A DNA stretch of 64,000 nt from NCBI GenBank assembly GCA_004020645.1, contig SAQL01000011.1:1-64000 (forward strand). Reading direction: 5' to 3'. Position numbers and translations under genes: made by a program. The stretch's first letter is position 1. Every line of letters starts with the position of its first letter. The notes under the pieces are model-generated. The model made no database searches. It was given only the letters and a program-made list of their open reading frames with translations, and had not been told where the DNA came from. Positions 36,200-44,316 of the stretch are shown here, piece by piece. This stretch comes from Mesorhizobium sp. (GTDB lineage Bacteria > Pseudomonadota > Alphaproteobacteria > Rhizobiales > Rhizobiaceae).

Positions 36200-37495
36200 A
36201 TGCAATCCGTCCGCGACCGCCTCGAAGCCGTCCTTTCGCGTCTCGCCGTCCGCGCCGACAATGAAAGCGTATTCGTAAAACTCTATCCGGAAGCCGCACG
36301 CGCAGCAGCCGATGCAGCCGACGGACGGCGCAAGGTCGGCGTGACGCTCGGGCCGCTCGACGGAACAATTCTGTCGATCAAGGACCTGTTCGACGTTGCC
36401 GGTGAGCCGACCACAGCCGGTTCGTTGTTGTTCAGCACCGCGGCGCCGGCGCTGCGGGATGCCGTCATCGTGCGGCGGTTGCGGCAGGCGGGCGCCGTGA
36501 TCTTCGGCAAGACCAACATGACCGAATTCGCCTTCACCGCGATCGGCGTCAATCCGCATTACGGCACGCCCGGTAATGCGAGCGATCCCAGTCGCATTCC
36601 CGGCGGCTCGTCCTCAGGCGCCGGCGTTTCGGTCGGCGAGGGCACGAGCGAGACCTCGATCGGTTCCGACACCGGCGGTTCGGTGCGCATTCCGGCATCG
36701 CTGAACGGTGCCGTCGGCTTTAAGCCGACGGCGCGACGCGTGCCGCTCGCGGGTGCGTTTCCGCTGTCGGCCACGCTGGACTCGATCGGTCCGCTGGCCC
36801 GCACGGTCGCCGAATGTGCGGCGGCCGATGCGGTGATGGCGGGCGAAGAACCGATGACACTGTTGCCGCTTCCGCTGGGCGGCCTGCGCATCGGCATCGC
36901 GCGCGGAGTGCTGTTCGACGATACGGAGGGAGAGGTCGCAGCGGCGTTCGATCGCAGCCTTGCCAGGATCGAGCAGACAGGCGCGCGTCTGATGGACATG
37001 TCCATCAATGACCTCCTCGCCGATTTGCGCGCGGTTACCAGGCGGGCCTCGATCGCGGCAATGGAAGGTGCCGAGGTCCATGCAGATTGGCTGGCGACAG
37101 GTTCGACGACGCCGGTCGATCCGCGGGTGAGCGACCCGTTGTCGCGCGCCGCGGCCGTTCCCGCCACGGCCTACATAAGGGCGATCCGCCGCCGCACGGC
37201 GCTTGTCGCCGCCATGGACGAGCGGCTGGCGTCTGTCGATGTGCTGGCCCTGCCGACCACACCGGTCACCGCGCCGACCATCGTGTCGATGACCAGCGAC
37301 GAAGCTCTATGTGAGCGTACGGAAGGCCTTCTGTTGCGCAACACGCAGGTCGCCAACCAGTTCGACCTCTGCGCGATCTCGCTGCCGATGCCGGGAATGG
37401 CGCGCCCGGCCGGGCTGATGCTGGTGGCGCGCCATGGCGACGACCACCGTCTGCTGCGCATCGCGGCGGAAGTCGAGGCACTGCTTGGCCGTTGA
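36200..37495 (+). CDS. amidase-signature-family amidase
   Basis: This 431-aa enzyme has the Ser-cisSer-Lys triad of the amidase signature family: Lys in LDGTILSIKDLFDVAG, cis-Ser in the GGSSSGAGVSVGEG loop, and nucleophilic Ser in ETSIGSDTGGSVRIPA. It hydrolyses a linear amide or a related C-N bond. Length and motifs match glutamyl-tRNA amidotransferase A-like amidases of broad specificity. The ATG at 36200 has only a weak ribosome site. It may be cotranscribed with the SDR gene. It lies tail-to-tail, 7 bp apart, with the 2-hydroxyacid dehydrogenase gene. Confidence 0.88.
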   Translation: MQSVRDRLEAVLSRLAVRADNESVFVKLYPEAARAAADAADGRRKVGVTLGPLDGTILSIKDLFDVAGEPTTAGSLLFSTAAPALRDAVIVRRLRQAGAVIFGKTNMTEFAFTAIGVNPHYGTPGNASDPSRIPGGSSSGAGVSVGEGTSETSIGSDTGGSVRIPASLNGAVGFKPTARRVPLAGAFPLSATLDSIGPLARTVAECAAADAVMAGEEPMTLLPLPLGGLRIGIARGVLFDDTEGEVAAAFDRSLARIEQTGARLMDMSINDLLADLRAVTRRASIAAMEGAEVHADWLATGSTTPVDPRVSDPLSRAAAVPATAYIRAIRRRTALVAAMDERLASVDVLALPTTPVTAPTIVSMTSDEALCERTEGLLLRNTQVANQFDLCAISLPMPGMARPAGLMLVARHGDDHRLLRIAAEVEALLGR

Positions 37496-37502
37496 GGCGC
37501 CG

Positions 37503-38483
37503 TCAGGCGTCGGCCGGAAACCGTCGCCGGTAGTGCTCGACCACTTCGGGATTGCGCAGATTGACTGGCAATTTGTTGGCCAGGACCAGCAAGGTTTCAT
37601 CAGCCGAACCAACGCCCATGCGCATCATAGACTGCTCGGTGATACCTGCCATGTGCGGCGTGACGATGACATTGTCGAAGCTGAAATAGGGGTGATTGGG
37701 CGGCAGCGGCTGCGTCGCAAAGACATCGAGCGCGGCACCGCCGATCCGGTCCTTTTGCAGCGCTTCGATCAGCGCGTCGTCGTCGATCACCGGCCCGCGC
37801 GAAATATTGATCAGCAGCGCATGCGGCTTCATCCGGCCGATGCGCTCGCGGTTGATCAGGCCGCGCGTCTCCGGTGTCAGCGGGCAGCACAGAACGATGA
37901 TGTCGCTCTGCTCGACCAGTGCGTCGATCGACAGAAAGCCGACCCTGTCCGGCGCCGGCCTCATGCTGCGCGTCGTCGCCACCACGTTCAGGCCGAAACC
38001 ATGCGCAGCGATGTGGCCGACTGCCTGTCCGATGGCGCCGAACCCGACAATGCCCATCGTCTTGCCGGCGAGCTCGCTGGCGAGAATGGTGTGGTCGCGA
38101 CCGGCCAGCCAGCCCTTCGCCCGCAAGTCGCGGTCCACCATGCGGAAACGCCGAAGCAGCGCCAGGGCTGCAAACATCACGTATTCGGCGACCGACCGTG
38201 CATTGACCGCCGGCACGTTTGCGACCAGGACGCCGGCTGCAGTGGCCGCTTCCATGGGGACCATGTCGAGCCCGGCGCCGTGGCGGATTGCGGCCCGGAG
38301 CTTCGTAGCACCTTCGAAAAGCGCTGACGGCAGCGGCGCGCGAACGATGATGATATCGGCATTCCTCGCCTCAGTCGCCAGTGTGTCCGCATCGAGGGCG
38401 GAGGCGACGACGAGTTCACCGGCGCCAGTCAGCATGGCGGAGGCGCGCGGGTGAAGCGTGTGTGTGGTCAGGATTTTGGGCAT
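37503..38483 (-). CDS. D-isomer-specific 2-hydroxyacid dehydrogenase
   Basis: This 326-aa protein is of the phosphoglycerate/glyoxylate reductase class. The NAD-binding motif is MGIVGFGAIGQAVG. Catalytic residues are Arg in LCCPLTPETRGLINRERIG, Glu near VIDDDALIEAL, and His in VTPHMAGITEQS. The start MPKILTTHTLHPRA at 38483 directly follows the GntR stop. It is the last gene of the minus-strand operon isomerase-dehydratase-GntR-dehydrogenase and probably reduces or oxidises a 2-keto/2-hydroxy acid in that route. Confidence 0.9.
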   Translation of the reverse strand: MPKILTTHTLHPRASAMLTGAGELVVASALDADTLATEARNADIIIVRAPLPSALFEGATKLRAAIRHGAGLDMVPMEAATAAGVLVANVPAVNARSVAEYVMFAALALLRRFRMVDRDLRAKGWLAGRDHTILASELAGKTMGIVGFGAIGQAVGHIAAHGFGLNVVATTRSMRPAPDRVGFLSIDALVEQSDIIVLCCPLTPETRGLINRERIGRMKPHALLINISRGPVIDDDALIEALQKDRIGGAALDVFATQPLPPNHPYFSFDNVIVTPHMAGITEQSMMRMGVGSADETLLVLANKLPVNLRNPEVVEHYRRRFPADA

Positions 38484-38484
38484 G

Positions 38485-39201
38485 TCAGACCTGTTCGAGC
38501 GCTGGACTGTGAGGTTCTGCCCCACCACCCTCGATCAGGCCTTTCCAGTAGCTTTCCGCACCTTGCAGATGGGCGCTCATCAGCGCCTGGGCGAGGTTGC
38601 CGTCGCGGCGCAGCAGCGCCTCGTAGATCTGGATGTGCTCGGCATGCGAGCGCACGCTGCGTGCGGGATCGTTGAAATAGATCGGCAGGCGTTGCTCGCC
38701 CATCATGTAATAGACGCTGCATATATTGTGAAAAACGCTGTTCTTGGTTGCCCGCACGATCTCAAGGTGAAATTCGCGGTCCTCCTTGGCGAGACCCTCG
38801 CCCGCGGCAATGCGCTCTTCCGAAGCCTTCAGGATTTCGCGCAGCCGCTCGAAATTTTCCTCGGTGGCGCGCGAGCAGGCAAGCTCGGCGGCCTTGATCT
38901 CGTGGATCTTGCGCAACTCGACCGTCTCGTAGATCTGGATCGGATCGAGCGGCAGGCCGGCCCGCGCAAACAGTGCCATCGCTTCGACGCTGGCCTGCTT
39001 GGTGTCGATGTAGATGCCGGACTTGGCCCGGCGCTCGACGATGCGCATGGCTTCGAGGATGGCCAGCGCCTCGCGAATCTGGCCGCGGCTGACGCCGAAA
39101 TGCTCCGCCAGTTCACGCTCCGACGGCGTTCGGCCCGTCGCCTTGTCGGAGTGGGAGAACAGATAGGCAGCGAGTTCCGCGAGAAGGTTCTTTTCTTTCA
39201 T
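38485..39201 (-). CDS. GntR-family regulator, FadR/FCD subgroup
   Basis: This 238-aa protein has an N-terminal winged helix (GRTPSERELAEHFGVSRGQIREALAILEAMRIVERR) and a C-terminal FCD ligand domain (ELRKIHEIKAAELACSRATEENFERL, EFHLEIVRATKNSVFHNI, SHAEHIQIYEALLRRD) that usually binds an organic or sugar acid and a metal. It is cotranscribed with the enzymes on both sides. FadR-subgroup proteins recognise TNGTNNNACNA-type palindromes. Matching sites (TGGT-N3-ACCA) occur upstream of this operon, its divergent neighbour and the importer at 26.5 kb, so it is the prime candidate to control them. Confidence 0.9.
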   Translation of the reverse strand: MKEKNLLAELAAYLFSHSDKATGRTPSERELAEHFGVSRGQIREALAILEAMRIVERRAKSGIYIDTKQASVEAMALFARAGLPLDPIQIYETVELRKIHEIKAAELACSRATEENFERLREILKASEERIAAGEGLAKEDREFHLEIVRATKNSVFHNICSVYYMMGEQRLPIYFNDPARSVRSHAEHIQIYEALLRRDGNLAQALMSAHLQGAESYWKGLIEGGGAEPHSPALEQV

Positions 39202-39203
39202 GA

Positions 39204-40379
39204 TCAGCCGCGTAGCGCGTGCGCCTCCAGGAACCTTTCCGAAAGGGTGAATCCCAGTCCGGGCTTCTCGGGGATCGCTATCATACCGTCCTTTGCTTCG
39301 ACAGTCTCCTCGATCAGATCGTGGATCATCGGATTGGCGCCAAGCGAATATTCGACGGTAAAGCTAGCCGGCGAAGCAGCGCAGACATGCAGCCCGGCAA
39401 AGAAGCAAGGCGCGCCGGCCCACAGATGCGGCGCAAAGCGCAGATTGAAGGCGCTGGCGATGGTACCGATTTTCATCGCCTCGCTGATGCCGCCGCAGAA
39501 GGCGGGGTCCGGCTGGAAGATGTCGGCCGCCTTGAGCGTGGCGAGGTCGCGGAAGGCATAGCGCGTCGCTTCGCTTTCGCCGGTTGCGATCGGGATGGAG
39601 CCGGACGCCCGCACTTCGGCCATCCCAGGCTTGTCGTCGGCGATGACCGGCTCCTCGAACCAGGCCAGATCGAGATCGCCGGCGAGATGGATGAAGCGCT
39701 TGGCTTCCGCCACCGTATAGGTGCCATGCGCATCGACCATAAGGTCGACTTCGGGGCCGAGCGCCTGTCTTGCGGCGCGGACGCGGGCGGCGGAGTTGTG
39801 CGGGGTGCCGTCCATCGCGCCGATCCGCATCTTCAGCGCCTTGAAGCCGCCCTTGGCGATATAGGATTTCAACTGATCGCCGATCGCTTCGGTGGACGCC
39901 CAGCCGCCGGAAGCATAAGCCGGCATGCGGTCGAGCTTGCGGCCGCCAAGCAGCCGCCAGACCGGAACCCCCAGCGACTTGCCCAGAATATCCCACAACG
40001 CGATATCGACGGCACTGATCGCGGCGACGCTGATGCCGCGCCGCGCCAGTTGCGGCATGGCGTGGCCGTTTTGCGCGGCACTGTTGTGGCGCACGCCATT
40101 GTAGAGCATCTCCCAGATCACCCCGATGTCGGCCGGATCGCAGCCGATCAGCTGCGGGCCGACCTCATGGTTCAGCATGTGGACGAGGGCGCCATAGCTG
40201 CCGGTGCTGCCGGCGGCATTCTTGCCTTCGCCCCAGCCGACCAGCCCATCGTCGGTCTCGACGCGCAGAATGGCGGCGTCGAACGTCGTCACCTGACCGA
40301 AGTCGCTGCGGTGCTGCCGCGCCGCTTCGATCGGTATGCGGACCCACCAGGCTTGGACCGTCTTGATGCGCATGTTCAT
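39204..40379 (-). CDS. enolase-superfamily dehydratase/cycloisomerase (mandelate racemase/muconate lactonizing type)
   Basis: This 391-aa protein has an N-terminal capping domain and a C-terminal barrel. Metal ligands are Asp216 (LMVDAHG), Glu242 (WFEEP) and Glu268 (TGESE). The acid/base residues are Lys183 in ALKMRIG, with Arg185 where most mandelate racemase subgroup members have a second Lys, and the Asp291/His318 dyad (FQPD, FAPHLW). The subgroup includes sugar-acid dehydratases, so dehydration of an aldonate or aldarate is likely. Either ATG at 40379 or 40373 could be the start. It is the second gene of the operon led by the isomerase at 41316. Confidence 0.88.
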   Translation of the reverse strand: MNMRIKTVQAWWVRIPIEAARQHRSDFGQVTTFDAAILRVETDDGLVGWGEGKNAAGSTGSYGALVHMLNHEVGPQLIGCDPADIGVIWEMLYNGVRHNSAAQNGHAMPQLARRGISVAAISAVDIALWDILGKSLGVPVWRLLGGRKLDRMPAYASGGWASTEAIGDQLKSYIAKGGFKALKMRIGAMDGTPHNSAARVRAARQALGPEVDLMVDAHGTYTVAEAKRFIHLAGDLDLAWFEEPVIADDKPGMAEVRASGSIPIATGESEATRYAFRDLATLKAADIFQPDPAFCGGISEAMKIGTIASAFNLRFAPHLWAGAPCFFAGLHVCAASPASFTVEYSLGANPMIHDLIEETVEAKDGMIAIPEKPGLGFTLSERFLEAHALRG

Positions 40380-40428
40380 CCTCTGCCTTGCCGCCGTTAG
40401 GGCGGAAAGGCTCGTTTCCAGAGATCAA

Positions 40429-41316
40429 CTACTTGATCAGCGGCAGCAGCGTTTCGGCGGTGATGCGCATCTGGTCGGTGTAGAACTTCTCCGTGAGCAC
40501 GCTGGAACCGTGGTCCTGAATGAACTTGAGCTGCTCCGGCGAGATGTCGACCGGATTGCGTTCGACCATGTCGGGATAGGGAGCAGCCGGCGTGCGGTCG
40601 ACGGGGGCGACGAATTCATTGGTCAGCGCGCCGTCGTAACCGACCTCCTTCAGCGTGCCGACGATCTTCGGCCAGTCGATCTGCCCGAGACCGGCGGCAA
40701 AGCGGTTGTTGTCGGCGACGTGGAAATCGAACAGGCGCTTGCCGACCTGCCGGATGGCGTCATAGACGTTAAACTCTTCCATATGGATGTGGTAGGCGTC
40801 GAGGCAGACACCGCATTCGGGGCTGACCGCATCGGCCAGCGCCAGTGCCTGGGCGCCGCGGTTGAACAGATAGGTCTCGAAGCGGTTGAGCGGCTCGACC
40901 GCGATCTTGACGCCGACCTTCTTGGCATGGGTGAAGCATTCCCTGGTGGCGTCGACCACCCATTTCCATTCTTCTTCCTCGGTGCCGTCCGGCACCACTT
41001 TGCCGACGGTGGCGGGAACGAGCGTGATGATCTCGCCGTCGAGTTCGCTCACCATCGTCAGCACATCCTTGACATACTGCACCGAGCGCTCGCGCTGGCC
41101 TTGGTCCTTGGCGGCGAGATTGCGCTCGCCCAGCATGAGCGTCACCGCCCCCCAGCAGCGGATGCCGTGCTCCTTCAGGAGCGCACGTGTCTCATTGATC
41201 TTGTATTGCTCGGGCTCGCCGGAAATCTCGATCGACTCATAGCCGAATTTCTTGATGCGTTTGAGCGTCGTCTCCAACGGTTCCGCCCGCATCCAGTTGT
41301 GCGTTGAAAGATGCAT
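40429..41316 (-). CDS. sugar phosphate isomerase/epimerase (xylose-isomerase-like TIM barrel)
   Basis: This 295-aa protein starts MHLSTHNWMRAEPLETTLKRIKKFGYESIEISGEP at 41316, with GGAAGGA upstream. The central and C-terminal strands have likely metal ligands in VKIAVEPLNRFETYLFN, VCLDAYHIHMEE, RLFDFHVADNNRF and LTNEF. This places it in the AP endonuclease 2/IolE-like group that includes inosose dehydratases and ketose epimerases. It is first in a four-gene operon with a FadR-type operator about 110 bp upstream. Substrate unknown. Confidence 0.87.
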   Translation of the reverse strand: MHLSTHNWMRAEPLETTLKRIKKFGYESIEISGEPEQYKINETRALLKEHGIRCWGAVTLMLGERNLAAKDQGQRERSVQYVKDVLTMVSELDGEIITLVPATVGKVVPDGTEEEEWKWVVDATRECFTHAKKVGVKIAVEPLNRFETYLFNRGAQALALADAVSPECGVCLDAYHIHMEEFNVYDAIRQVGKRLFDFHVADNNRFAAGLGQIDWPKIVGTLKEVGYDGALTNEFVAPVDRTPAAPYPDMVERNPVDISPEQLKFIQDHGSSVLTEKFYTDQMRITAETLLPLIK

Positions 41317-41422
41317 GGTCTGTCCTTCCCAGAATTCGCCTGTGACAATTCGCCTGCGATGCACTCCACCAGAGTGCGCTGCATGATTTCCTCCCCAAGG
41401 CGCTCCCAGCATTTGTCGTAAC

Positions 41423-41433
41423 TGGTTCGACCA
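41423..41433. promoter_or_regulatory. GntR/FadR-type operator before the isomerase-dehydratase-gntR operon
   Basis: TGGTTCGACCA, identical in its core to 26171-26181. It lies in the 399-bp divergent gap (41317-41715), nearer the minus-strand operon. Apart from this and the site at 41603, the gap shows no gene. Confidence 0.55.
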
Positions 41434-41602
41434 ATTGGGCCTGAAAGAGGGTCTACAGCAATTTCATCCGGACGGCAAGAAATCCCACAAGTCAGCCTCG
41501 ATCTCTGATCATTTCGTTGATTAAAATAGCGTATTTGCCTGCTGTCCGGCAACTTTCGCCGCTCTGGTTGCGAGTGGCGCCGCTTGACCAAATGACCATA
41601 TT

Positions 41603-41613
41603 TGGTAATACCA
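41603..41613. promoter_or_regulatory. GntR/FadR-type operator before the plus-strand isomerase operon
   Basis: TGGTAATACCA, about 105 bp before the plus-strand start codon. The surrounding TTGGTAATACCAGA matches the site upstream of the importer at 26347-26357. Predicted. Confidence 0.55.
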
Positions 41614-41715
41614 GAATGGCGGCGCGTAAGAGCGGCTGTCGAGAAAAGACCAAAGAGGCTGGCCCTGGTTTCAATCGGCGCTATGCTTGGTCGTGGATAA
41701 TTAGGGAGGATGCCG

Positions 41716-42771
41716 ATGCCGTCGACAATGAAGGGGCCGGGGCTGTTTCTGGCGCAGTTCGCGGGCGATGCCGCACCGTTCAATTCGCTGCCGTCGATCA
41801 CCAAATGGGCGGCCGGGCTGGGCTACAAGGGCGTGCAGATACCGACCTGGGACAGCCGGCTGTTCGACCTCGAGAAAGCGGCGTCTTCCCAGGCCTATTG
41901 CGACGAGGTGAAGGGCATCTGCACCGATGCCGGCGTCGAGATCACGGAGTTGTCGACGCACCTGCAGGGGCAGTTGGTGGCGGTGCATCCGGCCTATGAC
42001 GCGCAGTTCGACGGCTTCGCGCCGCCTGCGGTGCACAACAATCCGAAGGCCAGGCAGCAATGGGCGGTCGAACAGATGAAGTTCGGCGCCAAGGCCTCGA
42101 AGAACCTCGGGCTCAAGGCGTCAGTGTCGTTTTGCGGAGCGTTGGCGTTCCCCTACCTTTATCCGTGGCCGCAACGGCCGGCGGGATTGATCGAGGAAGC
42201 GTTTTCCGAACTGGGAAAACGCTGGAAACCGATCCTCGACGTCTATGAGGACAATGGCGTCGATGTTGGCTACGAGATCCATCCGGGCGAGGACGTCTTC
42301 GACGGTGCGACCTTCGAGATGTTCCTCGACGCGGTGGGCGGCCACAAGCGCTGCAACATCAATTACGACCCGTCGCATTTCCTGCTGCAGCAGCTCGATT
42401 ATCTCGAATTCATCGACATCTATCACGAGCGGATCAAGGCCTTCCACGCCAAGGATGCCGAGTTCAATCCGACCGGCCGGCAAGGCGTCTATTCCGGTTA
42501 TCAGAGCTGGACAAACCGGGCCGGGCGTTTCCGCTCGCTCGGCGACGGGCAGGTGGATTTCGGCGGAATCTTCTCCAAGCTTGCCCAATACGATTACGAT
42601 TCATGGGCGGTGCTGGAATGGGAGTGCTGCCTGAAGCATCCGGAGGACGGTGCGGCCGAAGGCGCTCCCTTCATCCAGCATCACATCATCAGGGTGACAG
42701 AAAGGGCATTCGACGATTTCGCCGGCGGCGCGACCGATAAAAAGGTGCTGCGCGCCATGATGGGAATCTAG
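41716..42771 (+). CDS. sugar phosphate isomerase/epimerase (large TIM barrel)
   Basis: This 351-aa barrel has ITKWAAGLGYKGVQIPTWDSRLFDL near the N-terminus, metal-site motifs VGYEIHPGEDVFDG, CNINYDPSHFLLQ, IKAFHAKDAEFNPTG and AVLEWECCLKHPEDGAAEG. It belongs to the longer xylose-isomerase-like group usually encoded beside Gfo/Idh/MocA oxidoreductases, as here. The ATG at 41716 is favoured since GGGAGG lies 6 bp upstream; an ATG at 41710 overlaps that ribosome site. The next gene, after a palindromic repeat, is the dehydrogenase. Confidence 0.88.
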   Translation: MPSTMKGPGLFLAQFAGDAAPFNSLPSITKWAAGLGYKGVQIPTWDSRLFDLEKAASSQAYCDEVKGICTDAGVEITELSTHLQGQLVAVHPAYDAQFDGFAPPAVHNNPKARQQWAVEQMKFGAKASKNLGLKASVSFCGALAFPYLYPWPQRPAGLIEEAFSELGKRWKPILDVYEDNGVDVGYEIHPGEDVFDGATFEMFLDAVGGHKRCNINYDPSHFLLQQLDYLEFIDIYHERIKAFHAKDAEFNPTGRQGVYSGYQSWTNRAGRFRSLGDGQVDFGGIFSKLAQYDYDSWAVLEWECCLKHPEDGAAEGAPFIQHHIIRVTERAFDDFAGGATDKKVLRAMMGI

Positions 42772-42780
42772 CACCGCTTT

Positions 42781-42903
42781 CCCTCCCCCTCGAGGGGAGG
42801 GTCGATCCGCGCAGCGGATCGGGGTGGGGTCGCTGGGCGTAGAGCTCGGCATGGACCGACCCCTCCCGGCCCTTCGGGCCACCCTCCCCTCAAGGGGGAG
42901 GGG
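42781..42903. repeat. 123-bp palindromic repeat, family C
   Basis: The 22-bp terminal arms (42781-42802 and 42882-42903, one mismatch), starting CCCTCCCCCTCGAGGGGAGG, flank a core with smaller hairpins (GATCCGC-GCAGCGGATC; GGCCCTTCGGGCC). It occupies nearly the whole gap between two genes read in the same direction. Confidence 0.88.
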
Positions 42904-42926
42904 TATTTCAGACGAGGGAGAAAATC

Positions 42927-44114
42927 ATGGTCGGCGCATCGAAGTCGGAAACGGGAGGCGGCCCGATCCGCTACGGTATGGTCGGCGGCGGGCAAGGCGC
43001 CTTCATCGGTGCGGTGCACCGGATCGCGGCGCGCATGGACAATGAGTTCGTGCTGGTCGCCGGTGCCCTGTCATCCGACCCGGCGCGTGCCAAGGCATCG
43101 GCCGAGGAGCTCGGGCTCGATCCGGCGCGCAGCTACGGCTCCTTCGCCGAGATGGCCAAGGCCGAGGCGAAGCGGCCGGACGGCATCGAGGCGGTGGCCA
43201 TCGTCACGCCCAACAATGTGCACGTGCCGGCGGCCAAGGCGTTTCTCGAAGCCGGCATCCACGTCATTTGCGACAAGCCGCTGGCGACGACGTTGGCGGA
43301 AGCAAAGAAGCTGGCGGCGCTGGTTGAAAAGACCGGCAAGGTCTTCGTCCTCACCCACAACTATACCGCCTATCCGATGGTGCGGCAGGCGCGCGAGATG
43401 GTGGCCAAGGGGCAGCTCGGCGACATTCGCATCGTGCAGTCGGAATATCCGCAGGACTGGCTGACCGAGGATCTTGCCGCCACCGGCCAGAAGCAGGCGG
43501 CGTGGCGCTCGGATCCCAAACAGGCCGGCGCCGGCGGGGCGCTGGGCGACATCGGCACGCATGCCTACAATCTGGCGCGCTTCGTCTGCGGGCTCGAGCT
43601 CGATACGCTTTCCGCCGACCTCGACGCCTTCGTGCCGGGGCGGCAGCTCGATGACAATGTCAACGTCATGCTGCGCTTCAAGCCGGTCGGCAAGTCGCAC
43701 CCTGCCAAGGGCATGTTGTGGGCAAGCCAGGTGGCGCCCGGCCACGAGAACGGGCTGAAGCTGCGGATATACGGCTCGAAGGGCGGGCTTGAATGGGTGC
43801 AGGCCGACCCGAACTATCTCTGGTACACGCCGTTCGGCCAGCCGAAGCAGTTGATCACCCGAAATGGCGCCGGCGCGCTGCCCGTCGCCGGGCGTGTCAG
43901 CCGCGTTCCGTCAGGCCATCCGGAAGGCTATCTCGAAGGCTTCGCCAACATCTACCAGGAGGCGGCCCGCGCCATCCGCGCAGCGCGCCGCAAAGGCGGC
44001 AAGCCGGCTAAGGATGTCATCTTCCCGACCATCTACGACGGTGTTGAAGGCATGGCCTTCATCGAAGCCTGCGTGAAGTCGTCGAAGAAGAATGGAGCCT
44101 GGACGAAGCTTTGA
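42927..44114 (+). CDS. Gfo/Idh/MocA-family oxidoreductase
   Basis: This 395-aa dehydrogenase has the Rossmann motif YGMVGGGQGAFIGAVHRIAA and the signature segment VHVICDKPLATTLAEAKKLAALVE (EKP-like, here DKP). The substrate-domain motif GGALGDIGTHAYNLARFVCG holds the usual Asp/His pair (DIGTH). Such enzymes oxidise inositols or sugars, or make keto sugars, with NAD(P). The start at 42927 follows GAGGGAG. It is placed between two xylose-isomerase-like genes, a pairing seen in inositol-like and keto-sugar pathways. Confidence 0.9.
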   Translation: MVGASKSETGGGPIRYGMVGGGQGAFIGAVHRIAARMDNEFVLVAGALSSDPARAKASAEELGLDPARSYGSFAEMAKAEAKRPDGIEAVAIVTPNNVHVPAAKAFLEAGIHVICDKPLATTLAEAKKLAALVEKTGKVFVLTHNYTAYPMVRQAREMVAKGQLGDIRIVQSEYPQDWLTEDLAATGQKQAAWRSDPKQAGAGGALGDIGTHAYNLARFVCGLELDTLSADLDAFVPGRQLDDNVNVMLRFKPVGKSHPAKGMLWASQVAPGHENGLKLRIYGSKGGLEWVQADPNYLWYTPFGQPKQLITRNGAGALPVAGRVSRVPSGHPEGYLEGFANIYQEAARAIRAARRKGGKPAKDVIFPTIYDGVEGMAFIEACVKSSKKNGAWTKL

Positions 44115-44155
44115 TCGGGGTGCTGATCTTCAGGTAATGCCGGCCTGCAAACGGC

Positions 44156-44216
44156 AGTTTCCTGCGCTTCCGGTGCTCACGTACTTAAGTACGCTCCGCT
44201 CCGGTTCTCGGAAACT
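44156..44216. repeat. palindromic element, family F
   Basis: An imperfect inverted repeat from AGTTTCC to GGAAACT is centred on the perfect 14-bp palindrome CGTACTTAAGTACG (44180-44193). It fills much of the 202-bp gap between two genes on the same strand. Only one copy is seen in this window. Confidence 0.6.
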
Positions 44217-44316
44217 ACCTAGTTTGGTCGCTTCGCGCCCGTCTTCGACTCCGGCTCGGCCTGACCTGAATCTCAACACCCCTTGTGCGATGGCCAATGA
44301 TGGGGAGGGGACGTCG

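Noticed and set aside
22702..44216. tRNA or small RNA genes in the structured intergenic repeats
   Set aside because: The folds lack tRNA arm lengths and conserved positions and match palindromic repeat families instead.
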